A stretch of 64,000 nt of DNA from Phaeobacter gallaeciensis (GTDB taxonomy: Bacteria > Pseudomonadota > Alphaproteobacteria > Rhodobacterales > Rhodobacteraceae), in the NCBI RefSeq assembly GCF_001678945.1, contig NZ_CP015124.1, positions 3,572,001 to 3,636,000 of the forward strand, given 5' to 3'. The notes below the pieces were generated by a model. The model saw nothing but the letters and a program-made list of their open reading frames with translations. It was not told where the DNA came from and searched no databases. This document shows positions 17,472-26,410 of the stretch, piece by piece. Every line of letters begins with the position of its first letter. The first letter of the stretch is position 1. The position numbers and the translations under genes are program-made.

Positions 17472-19868
17472 ATGACCGCGCCAAGGAAGAGGACCCCGCC
17501 CGTGGATACATCGCCCGAGATCAGCGCCCGCATCGCCCAGACCATCGCAACCGAAATTGGCGCTGCCGCCAAACAGGTCAGCGCCGCCGTGCAGTTGTTG
17601 GATGAGGGTGCGACGGTGCCCTTTGTCGCCCGCTACCGCAAAGAGGTGACTGGTGGGCTGGACGATACCCAGCTGCGGACCCTGGACGAGCGCCTGTCCT
17701 ACCTGCGCGAACTCGAAGCGCGCCGGGGAACCATCCTCGAGTCGATCCGCAGTCAGGACAAGCTGACCGACGATCTGGCTGCCAAGATTGCCAAGGCCGA
17801 GACCAAGGCGCAGCTTGAAGATATCTATCTGCCCTACAAGCCCAAGCGTCGTACCAAGGCGATGATCGCGCGGGAAAACGGGCTGGAACCATTGGCCGAG
17901 GCGATCCTTGCCGACCGCAACCTTGAGCCCGAGGCGTTGGCCGAAAGCTATATCACCGAGGCGGTGGCGACGGTGAAGGATGCCCTGAACGGTGCGCGCG
18001 ATATCCTGACCGAGCGCCTGACGGAAAACGCCGACCTTCTGGGTCGGCTCCGCGAGTTCTTGCAGCGCGACGCCTTGCTGACCGCACGGGTGGTCGAAGG
18101 CAAGGAGCAGGAAGGCGCCAAATTCTCTGATTACTTCGATCATCGCGAATGCTGGGCCGATGTACCCTCGCACCGGGCGCTGGCGATGCTGCGCGGCTCG
18201 AACGAAGGCGTGCTGACGCTGGATATCGGCCCCGACCCGGAAGAGGGCGTGGCAAAGGCCGAGGCCATGGTGGCCGCGGTTCTGGGGGCTGGCGGCGATG
18301 GGCCCGGCGACAAATGGCTGCGCAAGGTCGCAGGCTGGACCTGGAGGGTGAAACTGTCGCTGTCGATGATGCTGGAACTGATGGGCGATCTGCGCGCCCG
18401 GGCGCAGGAGGATGCGATCCAGGTCTTTGCCCGCAACCTCAAGGATCTCCTTTTTGCAGCGCCAGCCGGTGCGCGACCGACCCTCGGGCTGGACCCGGGC
18501 ATTCGCACCGGCGTCAAGGCGGCAGTGGTTGATGCGACCGGGAAGTTGGTGGCCACAGAGACGCTGTATCCGTTTCAGCCCAAGAACGATCTGCGCGGGG
18601 CGCAGGTATCGATCCTGAAGCTGATCGCGGAGCACGGCGTCGAGCTGATCGCCATCGGCAATGGTACCGCCTCTCGCGAGACCGAGCGGATGGTGGCCGA
18701 GGTGCTGAAGAATCTGCCGGCCAAGATCAAGGCGCCGACCAAGGTGGTGGTCTCCGAAGCGGGCGCCTCAGTCTACTCGGCTTCTGAACTGGCGGCGCGG
18801 GAATTTCCCGATCTCGATGTTTCCTTGCGCGGCGCGGTTTCCATTGCCCGCCGTCTGCAGGACCCGTTGGCCGAATTGGTGAAGATCGAGCCCAAGAGCA
18901 TCGGCGTTGGCCAGTACCAGCACGATGTCGATCAGCACAAACTGTCGAAATCACTGGAGGCGGTGATCGAGGATGTGGTGAACGCCGTCGGCGTCGACCT
19001 CAACATGGCTTCGGCGCCGCTTCTGGCGCATGTCTCGGGGCTTGGCCCCGGGCTGGCCGAGGCGATCGTGGCGCATCGGGATGCCGCCGGGGCGTTCCAG
19101 TCCCGCAAGGAGCTGTTGAAAGTTTCGCGGCTTGGTCCCAAGGCGTTTGAGCAATGCGCGGGCTTCCTGCGTATCCGCGACGGCAAGGAGCCGCTGGATG
19201 CGTCCTCTGTGCACCCGGAGGCCTATGGCGTGGCGCGCAAGATCGTGGCGGCCTGCGGGCGGGATATCCGCCAGATCATGGGGGATAACACGGCTCTTCG
19301 CGGCATCCGCGCCGAAGACTTCGTCGACGACAGCTTCGGCCTGCCCACGGTCCGCGACATCCTGAGCGAGCTGGAAAAACCCGGCCGCGATCCGCGTCCC
19401 AGCTTTGTCACCGCTTCCTTTACCGACGGGGTCGAAGAGATCACCGATCTGAAACCGGGCATGGTGCTGGAAGGCACGGTGACCAATGTAGCAGCCTTTG
19501 GCGCCTTCGTGGATATCGGCGTGCATCAGGACGGCCTGGTGCATGTCAGCCAGCTGGCTGACCGGTTCGTGAAGGACCCGCATGAGGTGGTGAAAGCCGG
19601 GCAGGTGGTGAAGGTCACCGTGACCGAGGTGGACGTGCCGCGTAAACGGATCGCCCTGACGATGAAAAAGGACGGCGGCGCGTCGGCCCGGGAAAACCGC
19701 AAGGAACGCAGCGCCGGTCCGGGGCAGGGGCCGGGCAACCGTCGCGGTGGCAAACCGCCTGCGCGGGGGAAGATGACGGCAGGCCCCAAGGGGAAACCGG
19801 CGCAGGAGAAAGGTGGCGCCACCGGCGCGCTGGGCGCAGCACTGATGGATGCCTTCAAGAAAACCTGA
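17472..19868 (+). CDS. tex: Tex family S1 RNA-binding transcription accessory protein
   Basis: 798 residues. Domains in order: helical Tex N-terminal region ([19 protein letters not shown]), YqgF/RNase H-like domain ([18 protein letters not shown]), helix-hairpin-helix tandem ([20 protein letters not shown]), and an S1 domain at about 660-730 ([20 protein letters not shown]). A basic, glycine-rich low-complexity tail ends in [10 protein letters not shown]. Tex binds RNA and influences transcription and stress tolerance; the precise role is unsettled in the family. It stands alone between the RTX gene and a bidirectional terminator. A long open frame opposite its start is a codon-bias shadow. 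Confidence 0.95.
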   Translation: MTAPRKRTPPVDTSPEISARIAQTIATEIGAAAKQVSAAVQLLDEGATVPFVARYRKEVTGGLDDTQLRTLDERLSYLRELEARRGTILESIRSQDKLTDDLAAKIAKAETKAQLEDIYLPYKPKRRTKAMIARENGLEPLAEAILADRNLEPEALAESYITEAVATVKDALNGARDILTERLTENADLLGRLREFLQRDALLTARVVEGKEQEGAKFSDYFDHRECWADVPSHRALAMLRGSNEGVLTLDIGPDPEEGVAKAEAMVAAVLGAGGDGPGDKWLRKVAGWTWRVKLSLSMMLELMGDLRARAQEDAIQVFARNLKDLLFAAPAGARPTLGLDPGIRTGVKAAVVDATGKLVATETLYPFQPKNDLRGAQVSILKLIAEHGVELIAIGNGTASRETERMVAEVLKNLPAKIKAPTKVVVSEAGASVYSASELAAREFPDLDVSLRGAVSIARRLQDPLAELVKIEPKSIGVGQYQHDVDQHKLSKSLEAVIEDVVNAVGVDLNMASAPLLAHVSGLGPGLAEAIVAHRDAAGAFQSRKELLKVSRLGPKAFEQCAGFLRIRDGKEPLDASSVHPEAYGVARKIVAACGRDIRQIMGDNTALRGIRAEDFVDDSFGLPTVRDILSELEKPGRDPRPSFVTASFTDGVEEITDLKPGMVLEGTVTNVAAFGAFVDIGVHQDGLVHVSQLADRFVKDPHEVVKAGQVVKVTVTEVDVPRKRIALTMKKDGGASARENRKERSAGPGQGPGNRRGGKPPARGKMTAGPKGKPAQEKGGATGALGAALMDAFKKT

Positions 19869-19890
19869 ACGCCGGGTGAAGCCGCAACGC

Positions 19891-19919
19891 AAAAGGCCGG
19901 GCATGTCCCGGCCTTTTCT
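19891..19919. terminator. Bidirectional Rho-independent terminator
   Basis: AAAAGGCCGGG, a 5-nt loop, and CCCGGCCTTTT form a strong stem with T tracts on both strands. It ends tex (plus) and the convergent unknown gene (minus). Confidence 0.9.
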
Positions 19920-19958
19920 GTGTCTGTTGACAGTGCTGCGTTGCCCGAGGGCGCGCGC

Positions 19959-21257
19959 CTAGCCGGTGGTCACATGCAGCCCGTCCGGTGTGATGGCGAT
20001 CTTCTGGCCATGGGCGATCTCATCCCGGAAAATCTGCGCGATAAAGCTCATAGCCTGTGCCTGCCCGCGGGCCGAGAAGCGGCGCAGCGAGGTAACTCGG
20101 GCGCTGTTGTCAAACCCGTTCGCCGCATGGGCCCAGATCAGCGGATGCACCTCGCGCAGGTGGTCGCGGATCAGCCAGCTGGCGGCGCTTGCGATTTCCT
20201 GCCGGGGCGTCTGCGGCGTCGTGCCATCCATCTGCGCGCCGCCCAGTGCCACCGCGCAATAGGCGCTGAGAAGGTTCGCCATATCCTGCGAGGGATGGGC
20301 GGCCAGGATGTCCTTCAGCCCGTCGATGAAAAACTGCGGATCGACCAGGGCCCCGGCTGCCGAGTCGGTAGCAAGGGCGTCGAAATAGACCCAAGTGTAG
20401 CCACCGGAGCCCCAGATATCCTGCGTGCGCGAAGCGGTGCGGCGGGCCTCCAGCTCCAGCGCCGGATAGGAACCGGAGCAGCGTGGCAGCATCTGAAGCC
20501 CAAGGGCGCGCATGGGGCGGTGGTTCTGCGGTGCCAGATCGATCAGCCGGGCATAGGCATCGGCCACATGCAGCGTTTCGGCGCGGCGGGCGGCAAAGAG
20601 CGCGCAGTCCGCCGCTGCAAGGAAGGCGCTGCCGGGCAGACCGGGCGCGATGCCCGATAGCAGCGTGGCAGCGCGTTCAAAATGGGCGGCGCAGCGCCGC
20701 AGGTGTACCTTGGAGACGGTTTCCTCAAGCCCCGGACCTCGCCAAACCCAGCCGATATCGATATGGGCCAGCGCGATCAGCGCGGTCAGATAGGGGTCTT
20801 TGCGGTGATCCTTGCGGATGGCCTCTAGTGCCATCACCCCGTCGATAAGCTGCCGTTGATCGCGGGGCTGCCCATCGTTCAGGGCATGCTCCACCGCGTT
20901 GACCACATCGGCGCGTGCGCCATAGGCCAGAAGCTCGGCCTCGGGCATGCCGCCGGGAGTGGTGAATCGTGCCTGATCGGCCTCTGCGATCCGGTCCGAG
21001 AGCTCCTGCCAGCGCTCTTGCCGGGCAAGGAACTGCCCCTCCTTCTGCAAGGCACAGCAGGCGGTATCCTCGTCGCTCTCAGTGCAGATCGAGATCGACA
21101 GGCTATCCTCCGGACGCGCATAGTGAGCCGCTGGCTCAGCGCGCACTGAGGCCGGTGCCGCAACGGCGGTCGAGGCGTCGCGTCGTTTCAGCCGGTCAGG
21201 CAGGGAAACGGGGAGGCGGGACAGGATATCCGAAAGTTGAAAGGGGGGTCTTGGCAT
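19959..21257 (-). CDS. Hypothetical protein, helical (432 aa)
   Basis: I do not recognise a named family. From ATG 21257 (MPRPPFQLSDILSRLPVSLP), with GGAAACGAG ahead of it, the product is 432 residues. The frame upstream is compositionally different and is left out. The first 100 residues are polar. The rest alternates short alanine- and leucine-rich helices (LTALIALAHIDIGWVWRGPG, HFERAATLLSGIAPGLPGSA, DAYARLIDLAPQNHRPMRAL) reminiscent of TPR-like or alpha-solenoid folds. There is no signal peptide or membrane span. The cysteine pair CC near residue 78 is unusual. Downstream of pepN and a membrane-protein gene, but separated by 160 bp, so it is probably expressed separately. Confidence 0.7.
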   Translation of the reverse strand: MPRPPFQLSDILSRLPVSLPDRLKRRDASTAVAAPASVRAEPAAHYARPEDSLSISICTESDEDTACCALQKEGQFLARQERWQELSDRIAEADQARFTTPGGMPEAELLAYGARADVVNAVEHALNDGQPRDQRQLIDGVMALEAIRKDHRKDPYLTALIALAHIDIGWVWRGPGLEETVSKVHLRRCAAHFERAATLLSGIAPGLPGSAFLAAADCALFAARRAETLHVADAYARLIDLAPQNHRPMRALGLQMLPRCSGSYPALELEARRTASRTQDIWGSGGYTWVYFDALATDSAAGALVDPQFFIDGLKDILAAHPSQDMANLLSAYCAVALGGAQMDGTTPQTPRQEIASAASWLIRDHLREVHPLIWAHAANGFDNSARVTSLRRFSARGQAQAMSFIAQIFRDEIAHGQKIAITPDGLHVTTG

Positions 21258-21417
21258 TCTCGTTTCCGGCGAATTGGTACTGCTTCGTCCCCCGCAAACT
21301 GATGGCGCATTGCGGCGCAAAAATGGCAGCTCTGGGGAACTGGAGGTGCCGATCCGGAAAAACGGGAGAGGTCCTTTCGAAAAGGTATAATGAACAGGGT
21401 AAACCTGTAAAATAATA

Positions 21418-21864
21418 CTAAAAAAGTGAGAAATGATGCCGCTCATGGGCGATGCCGCGCTGATCCAGCGCGTGGGTCAGTTCGGCCACAGGCGGCACGA
21501 CGGGCTGCGGCAGTCGCAGCTTGTTGCCCGTTGTCAGGATCAGAGTTGCGCGGATCGAAAGATCCAGCCGGGTATCAAGCCGCAGCTGCGCGATGCGTGA
21601 CAGCGGCAGGTCCGTACGCTCGCCGCCTGTGAACCAGACGATCTGCTCCGCCGTCACATCAAGGCCGGAGCCCGGGTTCTTTACCAGATCGAACAGGCCG
21701 GGAATGACCGGCAGGAACAACAGCGCAATCAGCCATGGCGTTGCCTGCGCATAGAAATACAGCCCGGCCAGCGCCGCAAGCCAGGCCGCGAGCGCCAGAA
21801 CCAGTGCGGGAGACCGCCCCTGCCGACGGAAGTGATAGTCTTCCACAGGGGCGGTTTTCGGCAT
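21418..21864 (-). CDS. Small membrane protein with two transmembrane segments and a PH-like tail
   Basis: 148 residues from ATG 21864, preceded by AAGGAG at 12-nt spacing. An alternative ATG at 21888 overlaps the pepN stop by 8 bp and lacks a clear ribosome site. Two hydrophobic helices (ALVLALAAWLAALAGLYFYA and WLIALLFLPVIPGLFDLV) are followed by a cytoplasmic beta-rich domain (LDVTAEQIVWFTGGERTDLP ... TLILTTGNKLRLP). This layout resembles bacterial PH-domain membrane proteins, though I cannot name a family. It directly follows pepN on the same strand and is probably co-transcribed. Function unknown. Confidence 0.75.
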   Translation of the reverse strand: MPKTAPVEDYHFRRQGRSPALVLALAAWLAALAGLYFYAQATPWLIALLFLPVIPGLFDLVKNPGSGLDVTAEQIVWFTGGERTDLPLSRIAQLRLDTRLDLSIRATLILTTGNKLRLPQPVVPPVAELTHALDQRGIAHERHHFSLF

Positions 21865-21880
21865 GGGAGGAGTGTTCTCC

Positions 21881-24445
21881 TTAGGCATCCAGGATCCGGG
21901 TCACCATTTCGGTGGTGTCACGGCTCAGCCCCTCGGTGCCCGCGATCCGCTCCAGCTCCGTCCGGATCAGCGCCTGACGGTCTGCGTCGTAGCGTTTCCA
22001 GGTCTGGAAGGCGGCGCACATGCGGGCGGTGGTCTGCGGGTTCAGCTTATCAAGGGCGATCAGGTTCTCGGCCAGCAACCGATAACCCGCGCCCGAGGCA
22101 TGGTGGAACCCGGCGTGATGGCCTGCCAGTGCCCCCATCACCGCGCGGAACCGGTTGGGGTTCTTCAGGGTGAACAATTCATGCTGGGTGAGATCGCGCG
22201 CAACGGACGCAGCGGTTTCCGGCGCTGCAGAGGCGATCTGCAAGGCAAACCATTTGTCCATCACCAGCCGGTCGCCTTTCCATTGCTCAAAGAAGGCCTG
22301 CGATTGCGCATCACCTTTTTCAGCCTTCAGCAGGCAGGTGAGGGCTGCGTATTGCTGGGTCATGTTGTCGGCGTCTTCATACTGGCGCGCCGCTTGCTGA
22401 CCGCCGTCAAGCCGGGTCAGAAGCGACAGGATGCGCCCGTTGAGATCACGCTTGCCGCTGCTTATCGCATCCGGGGAATAGGCGCCTGAAACGGTGGTGT
22501 CCGCATAAAGCCTGGGCAGGCTGTCGGCGAGCTGCTGTGCCAACGTCTGAGCAAAGGTTTCCGCCGCATCAAAGATCTTTTGCGGATCCGGCACATGGCC
22601 GCGCTCAAACAGGGTCTGGGCGATGTCGGACTGGCTGGGTGGCGACAGTACCAGCGCGCGAAATGCCGGATCCTGGCTGTCGTCGCGCAGCAGTTTCTGT
22701 AGCGCATCCAGGTAATCGGCATCCGGCGCGGCGCCTTCGAGCACCATGGCAACCCGCGCTTCGCGGGCAAGCGCATTGCCGGCCTCCCAGCGGTTGAAGG
22801 GATCGGTGTCATGGGCCAGCAAAAAGGCGCGTTCGGCGTTGGATGTCTCGCGTTCCAGGATCACCGGCGCAGAGAATTCGCGCAGGATCGAAGGAACCGG
22901 CTTTGCGGCCAACCCGTCGAAGGTAAAGCTTTGCTTTGCCTCGGTCATTTCCAGCACCCGTGTGGCGCAGACTTCATCGCCGTTCGGACCGAGCAGGCCG
23001 ACCGCGATGGGGATCACACGGGGATCCTTGTCCGGCTGACCTGGGGTGGGGGGCGTGCTTTGCTCAAAGGTCAGCGTGTAGGTGCCATCGGCATAGTCTT
23101 CCGACACTTTCAGATGCGGCGTGCCTGCCTGGCTGTACCAGCGTTTGAATTGCGACAGATCGCGTCCGGTGGCGTCCTCAAAAACTTTCAGCCAGTCTTC
23201 GATGGTGCAGGCCTGCCCGTCGTGGCGGTCGAAATACAGCGTCACCGCCTTGGCGTAATCTTCATCGCCCACCAGACGTTTCAGCATGCCGATCACCTCG
23301 GCGCCTTTTTCGTAGATGGTGGCGGTGTAGAAGTTGTTGATTTCCTGGAACTGTTCGGGGCGCACCGGGTGGGCGAGAGGACCGCCGTCCTCGGGGAACT
23401 GGCGGGCGCGCAGGTCGATCACGTCCGAAATCCGCTTGACCGGAGCGGAGCGCATATCGGCGGTGAACTGGGCGTCGCGGAAGACGGTCAGACCTTCTTT
23501 CAGGCAGAGCTGGAACCAGTCGCGGCAGGTGATGCGGTTGCCGGTCCAGTTGTGGAAATACTCATGCGCGATGATCGCCTCGATGCGTTCGAAATTGGCA
23601 TCGGTCGAGGTCTCGGGCGAGGCCAGCACACAGGAGGAGTTGAAGATATTGAGGCCCTTGTTCTCCATCGCACCCATGTTGAAGTCATCCACGGCCACGA
23701 TGTTGAAGATATCTAGGTCATATTCGCGGCCATAGGCATCCTCGTCCCATTTCATGGACTTCTTCAGCGCCTCCATGCCAAAGGCGCATTTGCCCTCGTC
23801 CCCCGGGCGCACCCAGATGTTGAGTTCGACCTCCTTGCCGGACATGGTGGTGAAACTGTCGGGATGGTTGACCAGATCGCCGGCCACCAGAGCAAAGAGA
23901 TAGGCAGGTTTGGGCCAGGGGTCGTGCCATTCGGCCCAGCCCGCACCGCTGGCGGTCGGGTTGCCGTTGGAAAGTTTTACCGGCTCATCCCCTTCGATGC
24001 GGACCTTGAAGGTGGACATCACATCCGGGCGGTCGGGGTAATAGGTAATCTTGCGAAATCCCTCGGCCTCGCACTGGGTGCAATACATGCCGTTCGACAT
24101 ATAAAGCCCTTCGAGCGCGGTGTTCCCCTGTGGGTCGATCTCGACCTCCGCCTCCCAGACAAAGGGCTGGTCTGGCACATTGCAGGTCAGACCGCCCTCG
24201 GTAAGTGTGGGGGTCACGGGGGCGCCATCCACTGCTGCGCTGATCAGGCTCAGCTGTTCGCCGTGCAGGAAGAATTCGGGGTTTGCCGCGCCGGGCTTCG
24301 GGGCAAAGTGGATCCGGCTCTGAACCCGTGTTGCCCCGGGCGCCAGCCTGAAGGTCAGCTCGACGCTCTGCACCTCGAACCCGAAGGGCGTGTAGTCCTT
24401 CAGATAGAATGTCTCGGGCGCGGTTTCGGGTGCGGCATCTTTCAT
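21881..24445 (-). CDS. pepN: Aminopeptidase N (M1 zinc metallopeptidase)
   Basis: 854 residues from ATG 24445, with AGGAG six bases upstream. The 74 upstream in-frame codons overlap the divergent promoter and are rejected. It removes N-terminal amino acids with broad specificity. The exopeptidase motif MGAMENKGLNIF and zinc motif HEYFHNW (about residues 293-299) are intact, with the downstream zinc glutamate in LKEGLTVFRDAQF. A C-terminal helical superdomain contains repeats ending EMVTRILDA. It is divergent from the photolyase-like gene, with 184 bp between starts. Confidence 0.95.
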   Translation of the reverse strand: MKDAAPETAPETFYLKDYTPFGFEVQSVELTFRLAPGATRVQSRIHFAPKPGAANPEFFLHGEQLSLISAAVDGAPVTPTLTEGGLTCNVPDQPFVWEAEVEIDPQGNTALEGLYMSNGMYCTQCEAEGFRKITYYPDRPDVMSTFKVRIEGDEPVKLSNGNPTASGAGWAEWHDPWPKPAYLFALVAGDLVNHPDSFTTMSGKEVELNIWVRPGDEGKCAFGMEALKKSMKWDEDAYGREYDLDIFNIVAVDDFNMGAMENKGLNIFNSSCVLASPETSTDANFERIEAIIAHEYFHNWTGNRITCRDWFQLCLKEGLTVFRDAQFTADMRSAPVKRISDVIDLRARQFPEDGGPLAHPVRPEQFQEINNFYTATIYEKGAEVIGMLKRLVGDEDYAKAVTLYFDRHDGQACTIEDWLKVFEDATGRDLSQFKRWYSQAGTPHLKVSEDYADGTYTLTFEQSTPPTPGQPDKDPRVIPIAVGLLGPNGDEVCATRVLEMTEAKQSFTFDGLAAKPVPSILREFSAPVILERETSNAERAFLLAHDTDPFNRWEAGNALAREARVAMVLEGAAPDADYLDALQKLLRDDSQDPAFRALVLSPPSQSDIAQTLFERGHVPDPQKIFDAAETFAQTLAQQLADSLPRLYADTTVSGAYSPDAISSGKRDLNGRILSLLTRLDGGQQAARQYEDADNMTQQYAALTCLLKAEKGDAQSQAFFEQWKGDRLVMDKWFALQIASAAPETAASVARDLTQHELFTLKNPNRFRAVMGALAGHHAGFHHASGAGYRLLAENLIALDKLNPQTTARMCAAFQTWKRYDADRQALIRTELERIAGTEGLSRDTTEMVTRILDA

Positions 24446-24629
24446 GGCGGGCTCCTGTGGATCTGTGGCGCGGCGCGTTTCCTGCCCGGATTGTTTTGAA
24501 CCGGCAGGCAGGGGCGCGCGTATCTTGAGCATAGTGGTATGCAATGCAGCCCGGAGCAGCAAGCGCAGAGCGCGCAAATCGCGCCCGGCCCTTGGCGCGG
24601 GGCAGCAGACAAGGAGGCGCCGCCCGGCA

Positions 24630-26138
24630 ATGACGACAATCCTGTGGTTCAAGCGCGACCTGCGCATCGAGGATCATCCGGCGCTGGCACATGCGGTCAC
24701 CTTGGGCGGGCCGGTCCTGTGCCTATATGTTGTCGAACCGGAATTGTGGCGGCAGCAGGATGCCTCTGCCCGACAGTATGATTTCCTGCGACAAAGCCTG
24801 CCCGGCCTGCGTGAGGCGCTGCGCCGCCGGGGCGCGGATCTGGTTCTTCGTGTCGGAGATGCAGTTGAGGTGCTGGAAGGGCTGGCGGGGCAGTACGCTG
24901 TCGACCATCTGGTCAGCCATGAGGAAACCGGAAACGGTTGGACCTATTCGCGTGATAAGCGTGTCGCGGGGTGGGCGCGGGCGCGCGGCATCCGCTGGAC
25001 CGAGTTGCGGCAATGCGGAGTGGTGCGCGGTCTGACGGCGCGGGAAGGCTGGCAGCGGGCGCGGAACGGTTTCATGGGGCAGGCACCGGTCATTGCGCCC
25101 GATCACGTCGAGGGGATACGCTGCGACAGCGATCCGATGCCTGCGGCCGCAGACCTTGGGCTGATGCCTGACGGGATTGTCGATGCGCAGCCGGGCGGAC
25201 GCCGGGCGGGGTTGCGCTGCCTTGACAGTTTTTTGGACCATCGCGGCCAGCACTATCGCCGCGCCATGTCATCGCCTCTGGAGGGGGCGACGGCCTGTTC
25301 CCGCCTGTCGCCGCATTTCGCCTTTGGCACGCTCTCCGTGCGCGAGGTGGTGCAGGCCACGAAAGCCCGGCAAGAGGTGGGGCGCAAGGCCGGTTGGTCC
25401 GGGTCGTTGAAATCCTTTCAGGCGCGTCTGGCCTGGCGCGATCACTTCATGCAGAAGCTGGAGGACCAGCCTGATATCGAACACCGCTGCCTGCATCCGG
25501 CGTTTGAAGGGCTCAGGCCCATGGAGCCGGATGCCGCTCGATTGGCGGCCTGGCAGAGGGGCGAAACCGGGCTGCCCTTTGTTGATGCCTGCATGCGCAG
25601 CCTGACCGCCACCGGATGGCTCAATTTCCGTATGCGGGCGATGGTGATGTCGGTAGCCTCTTACCATCTGTGGCTCGATTGGCGGGCAACCGGCCGACAT
25701 CTGGCGCGCATGTTCACCGATTACGAGCCGGGCATCCATTGGAGCCAGGTGCAGATGCAATCGGGGACCACTGGGATGAACACCCTGCGGATCTACAACC
25801 CGGTGAAACAGGGGCTGGATCAGGACCCCACAGGCGCCTTTACCCGGGCATGGTTGCCGGAACTGGCCGAGGTGCCGGACCGGTTCCTGCAGGAGCCGTG
25901 GAAGTGGCAGGGTGCTGGGCGGCTGCTGGGGCAGGCATATCCGGCGCCTATCGTCGATGTGCAGATGGCGGCACGGGCGGCGCGCGAGGCGGTCTGGGCT
26001 GTGCGGCAGCAGGACGGATTTCGCCCCGTCGCCCGCCGTATCGTGAAGAAACACGCCAGCCGCAAATCCCCGCGCGCCCGGGGCAGGCAGGTAAAGCAGC
26101 CTGCGAAGGGCGCTGATCAGCTGAGTTTTGATTTCTGA
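24630..26138 (+). CDS. Photolyase/cryptochrome-family flavoprotein (FAD-binding domain)
   Basis: 502 residues from ATG 24630, with AAGGAGG 12 bases upstream. An N-terminal alpha/beta antenna domain ([18 protein letters not shown]) is followed by a helical FAD domain ([54 protein letters not shown]). Family members use blue light to repair pyrimidine dimers or to signal. The flavin pocket differs from E. coli photolyase. In [17 protein letters not shown] (from residue 364), the positions of N378 and W382 of the E. coli enzyme read G and S by ungapped alignment, with a Trp one residue away. Distal Trp candidates W351 and W308 are kept. Substrate class is therefore uncertain. Its stop overlaps the next start. 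Confidence 0.9.
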   Translation: MTTILWFKRDLRIEDHPALAHAVTLGGPVLCLYVVEPELWRQQDASARQYDFLRQSLPGLREALRRRGADLVLRVGDAVEVLEGLAGQYAVDHLVSHEETGNGWTYSRDKRVAGWARARGIRWTELRQCGVVRGLTAREGWQRARNGFMGQAPVIAPDHVEGIRCDSDPMPAAADLGLMPDGIVDAQPGGRRAGLRCLDSFLDHRGQHYRRAMSSPLEGATACSRLSPHFAFGTLSVREVVQATKARQEVGRKAGWSGSLKSFQARLAWRDHFMQKLEDQPDIEHRCLHPAFEGLRPMEPDAARLAAWQRGETGLPFVDACMRSLTATGWLNFRMRAMVMSVASYHLWLDWRATGRHLARMFTDYEPGIHWSQVQMQSGTTGMNTLRIYNPVKQGLDQDPTGAFTRAWLPELAEVPDRFLQEPWKWQGAGRLLGQAYPAPIVDVQMAARAAREAVWAVRQQDGFRPVARRIVKKHASRKSPRARGRQVKQPAKGADQLSFDF

Positions 26139-26302
26139 TGGCACGTATGAGGAAGAAAGAAGATCTGCCGACGAAGACCTGCCCGGTTTGCGCGCGCCCC
26201 TTTGCCTGGCGGCGCAAATGGGCGCGGGACTGGGAGCAGGTCATCTACTGCTCGGCCCGCTGCCGCAGCATGGCAAAGTGCGCATCTGCAAAGAAGATTT
26301 GA
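26138..26302 (+). CDS. DUF2256 small zinc-finger-like protein (54 aa)
   Basis: An ATG overlaps the photolyase stop in TGATG and opens a 54-residue frame beginning [15 protein letters not shown]. The pattern is CPVC, then [13 protein letters not shown], then YCSARC. These are the four cysteines and the tryptophan-rich core of DUF2256. DUF2256 genes commonly sit beside, or are fused to, photolyase genes, which supports the call. The four cysteines probably bind one zinc ion. The role is unknown; translational coupling suggests it works with the flavoprotein, perhaps as a nucleic-acid contact. A longer overlapping frame in the same stretch has no family features. Confidence 0.88.
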   Translation: MARMRKKEDLPTKTCPVCARPFAWRRKWARDWEQVIYCSARCRSMAKCASAKKI

Positions 26303-26319
26303 AACAGCTGCGCCTAAAT

Positions 26320-26338
26320 TGGTAAAAAAGGTTTACCA
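26320..26338. promoter_or_regulatory. Inverted repeat upstream of malate synthase G
   Basis: TGGTAAA and TTTACCA form a perfect 7-bp inverted repeat over a 5-nt spacer, 72 bp upstream of the glcB ATG. TGGT...ACCA half-sites are typical of FadR-subfamily GntR regulators, which include GlcC. A second GTTTACC lies near 26389. An operator role is inferred. Confidence 0.5.
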
Positions 26339-26410
26339 CCCTTGTTGCCGATAGGAAACTTTTCCTGTATCGGGGAAACTGACCAACGTTTACCTGCGAG
26401 GAGAGAGCCG

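Noticed and set aside
17361-18635. 424-codon minus-strand frame opposite the first half of tex
   Set aside because: Codon-bias shadow of the tex gene in GC-rich DNA; the translation is rich in R, H, G and Q with no recognisable domain.
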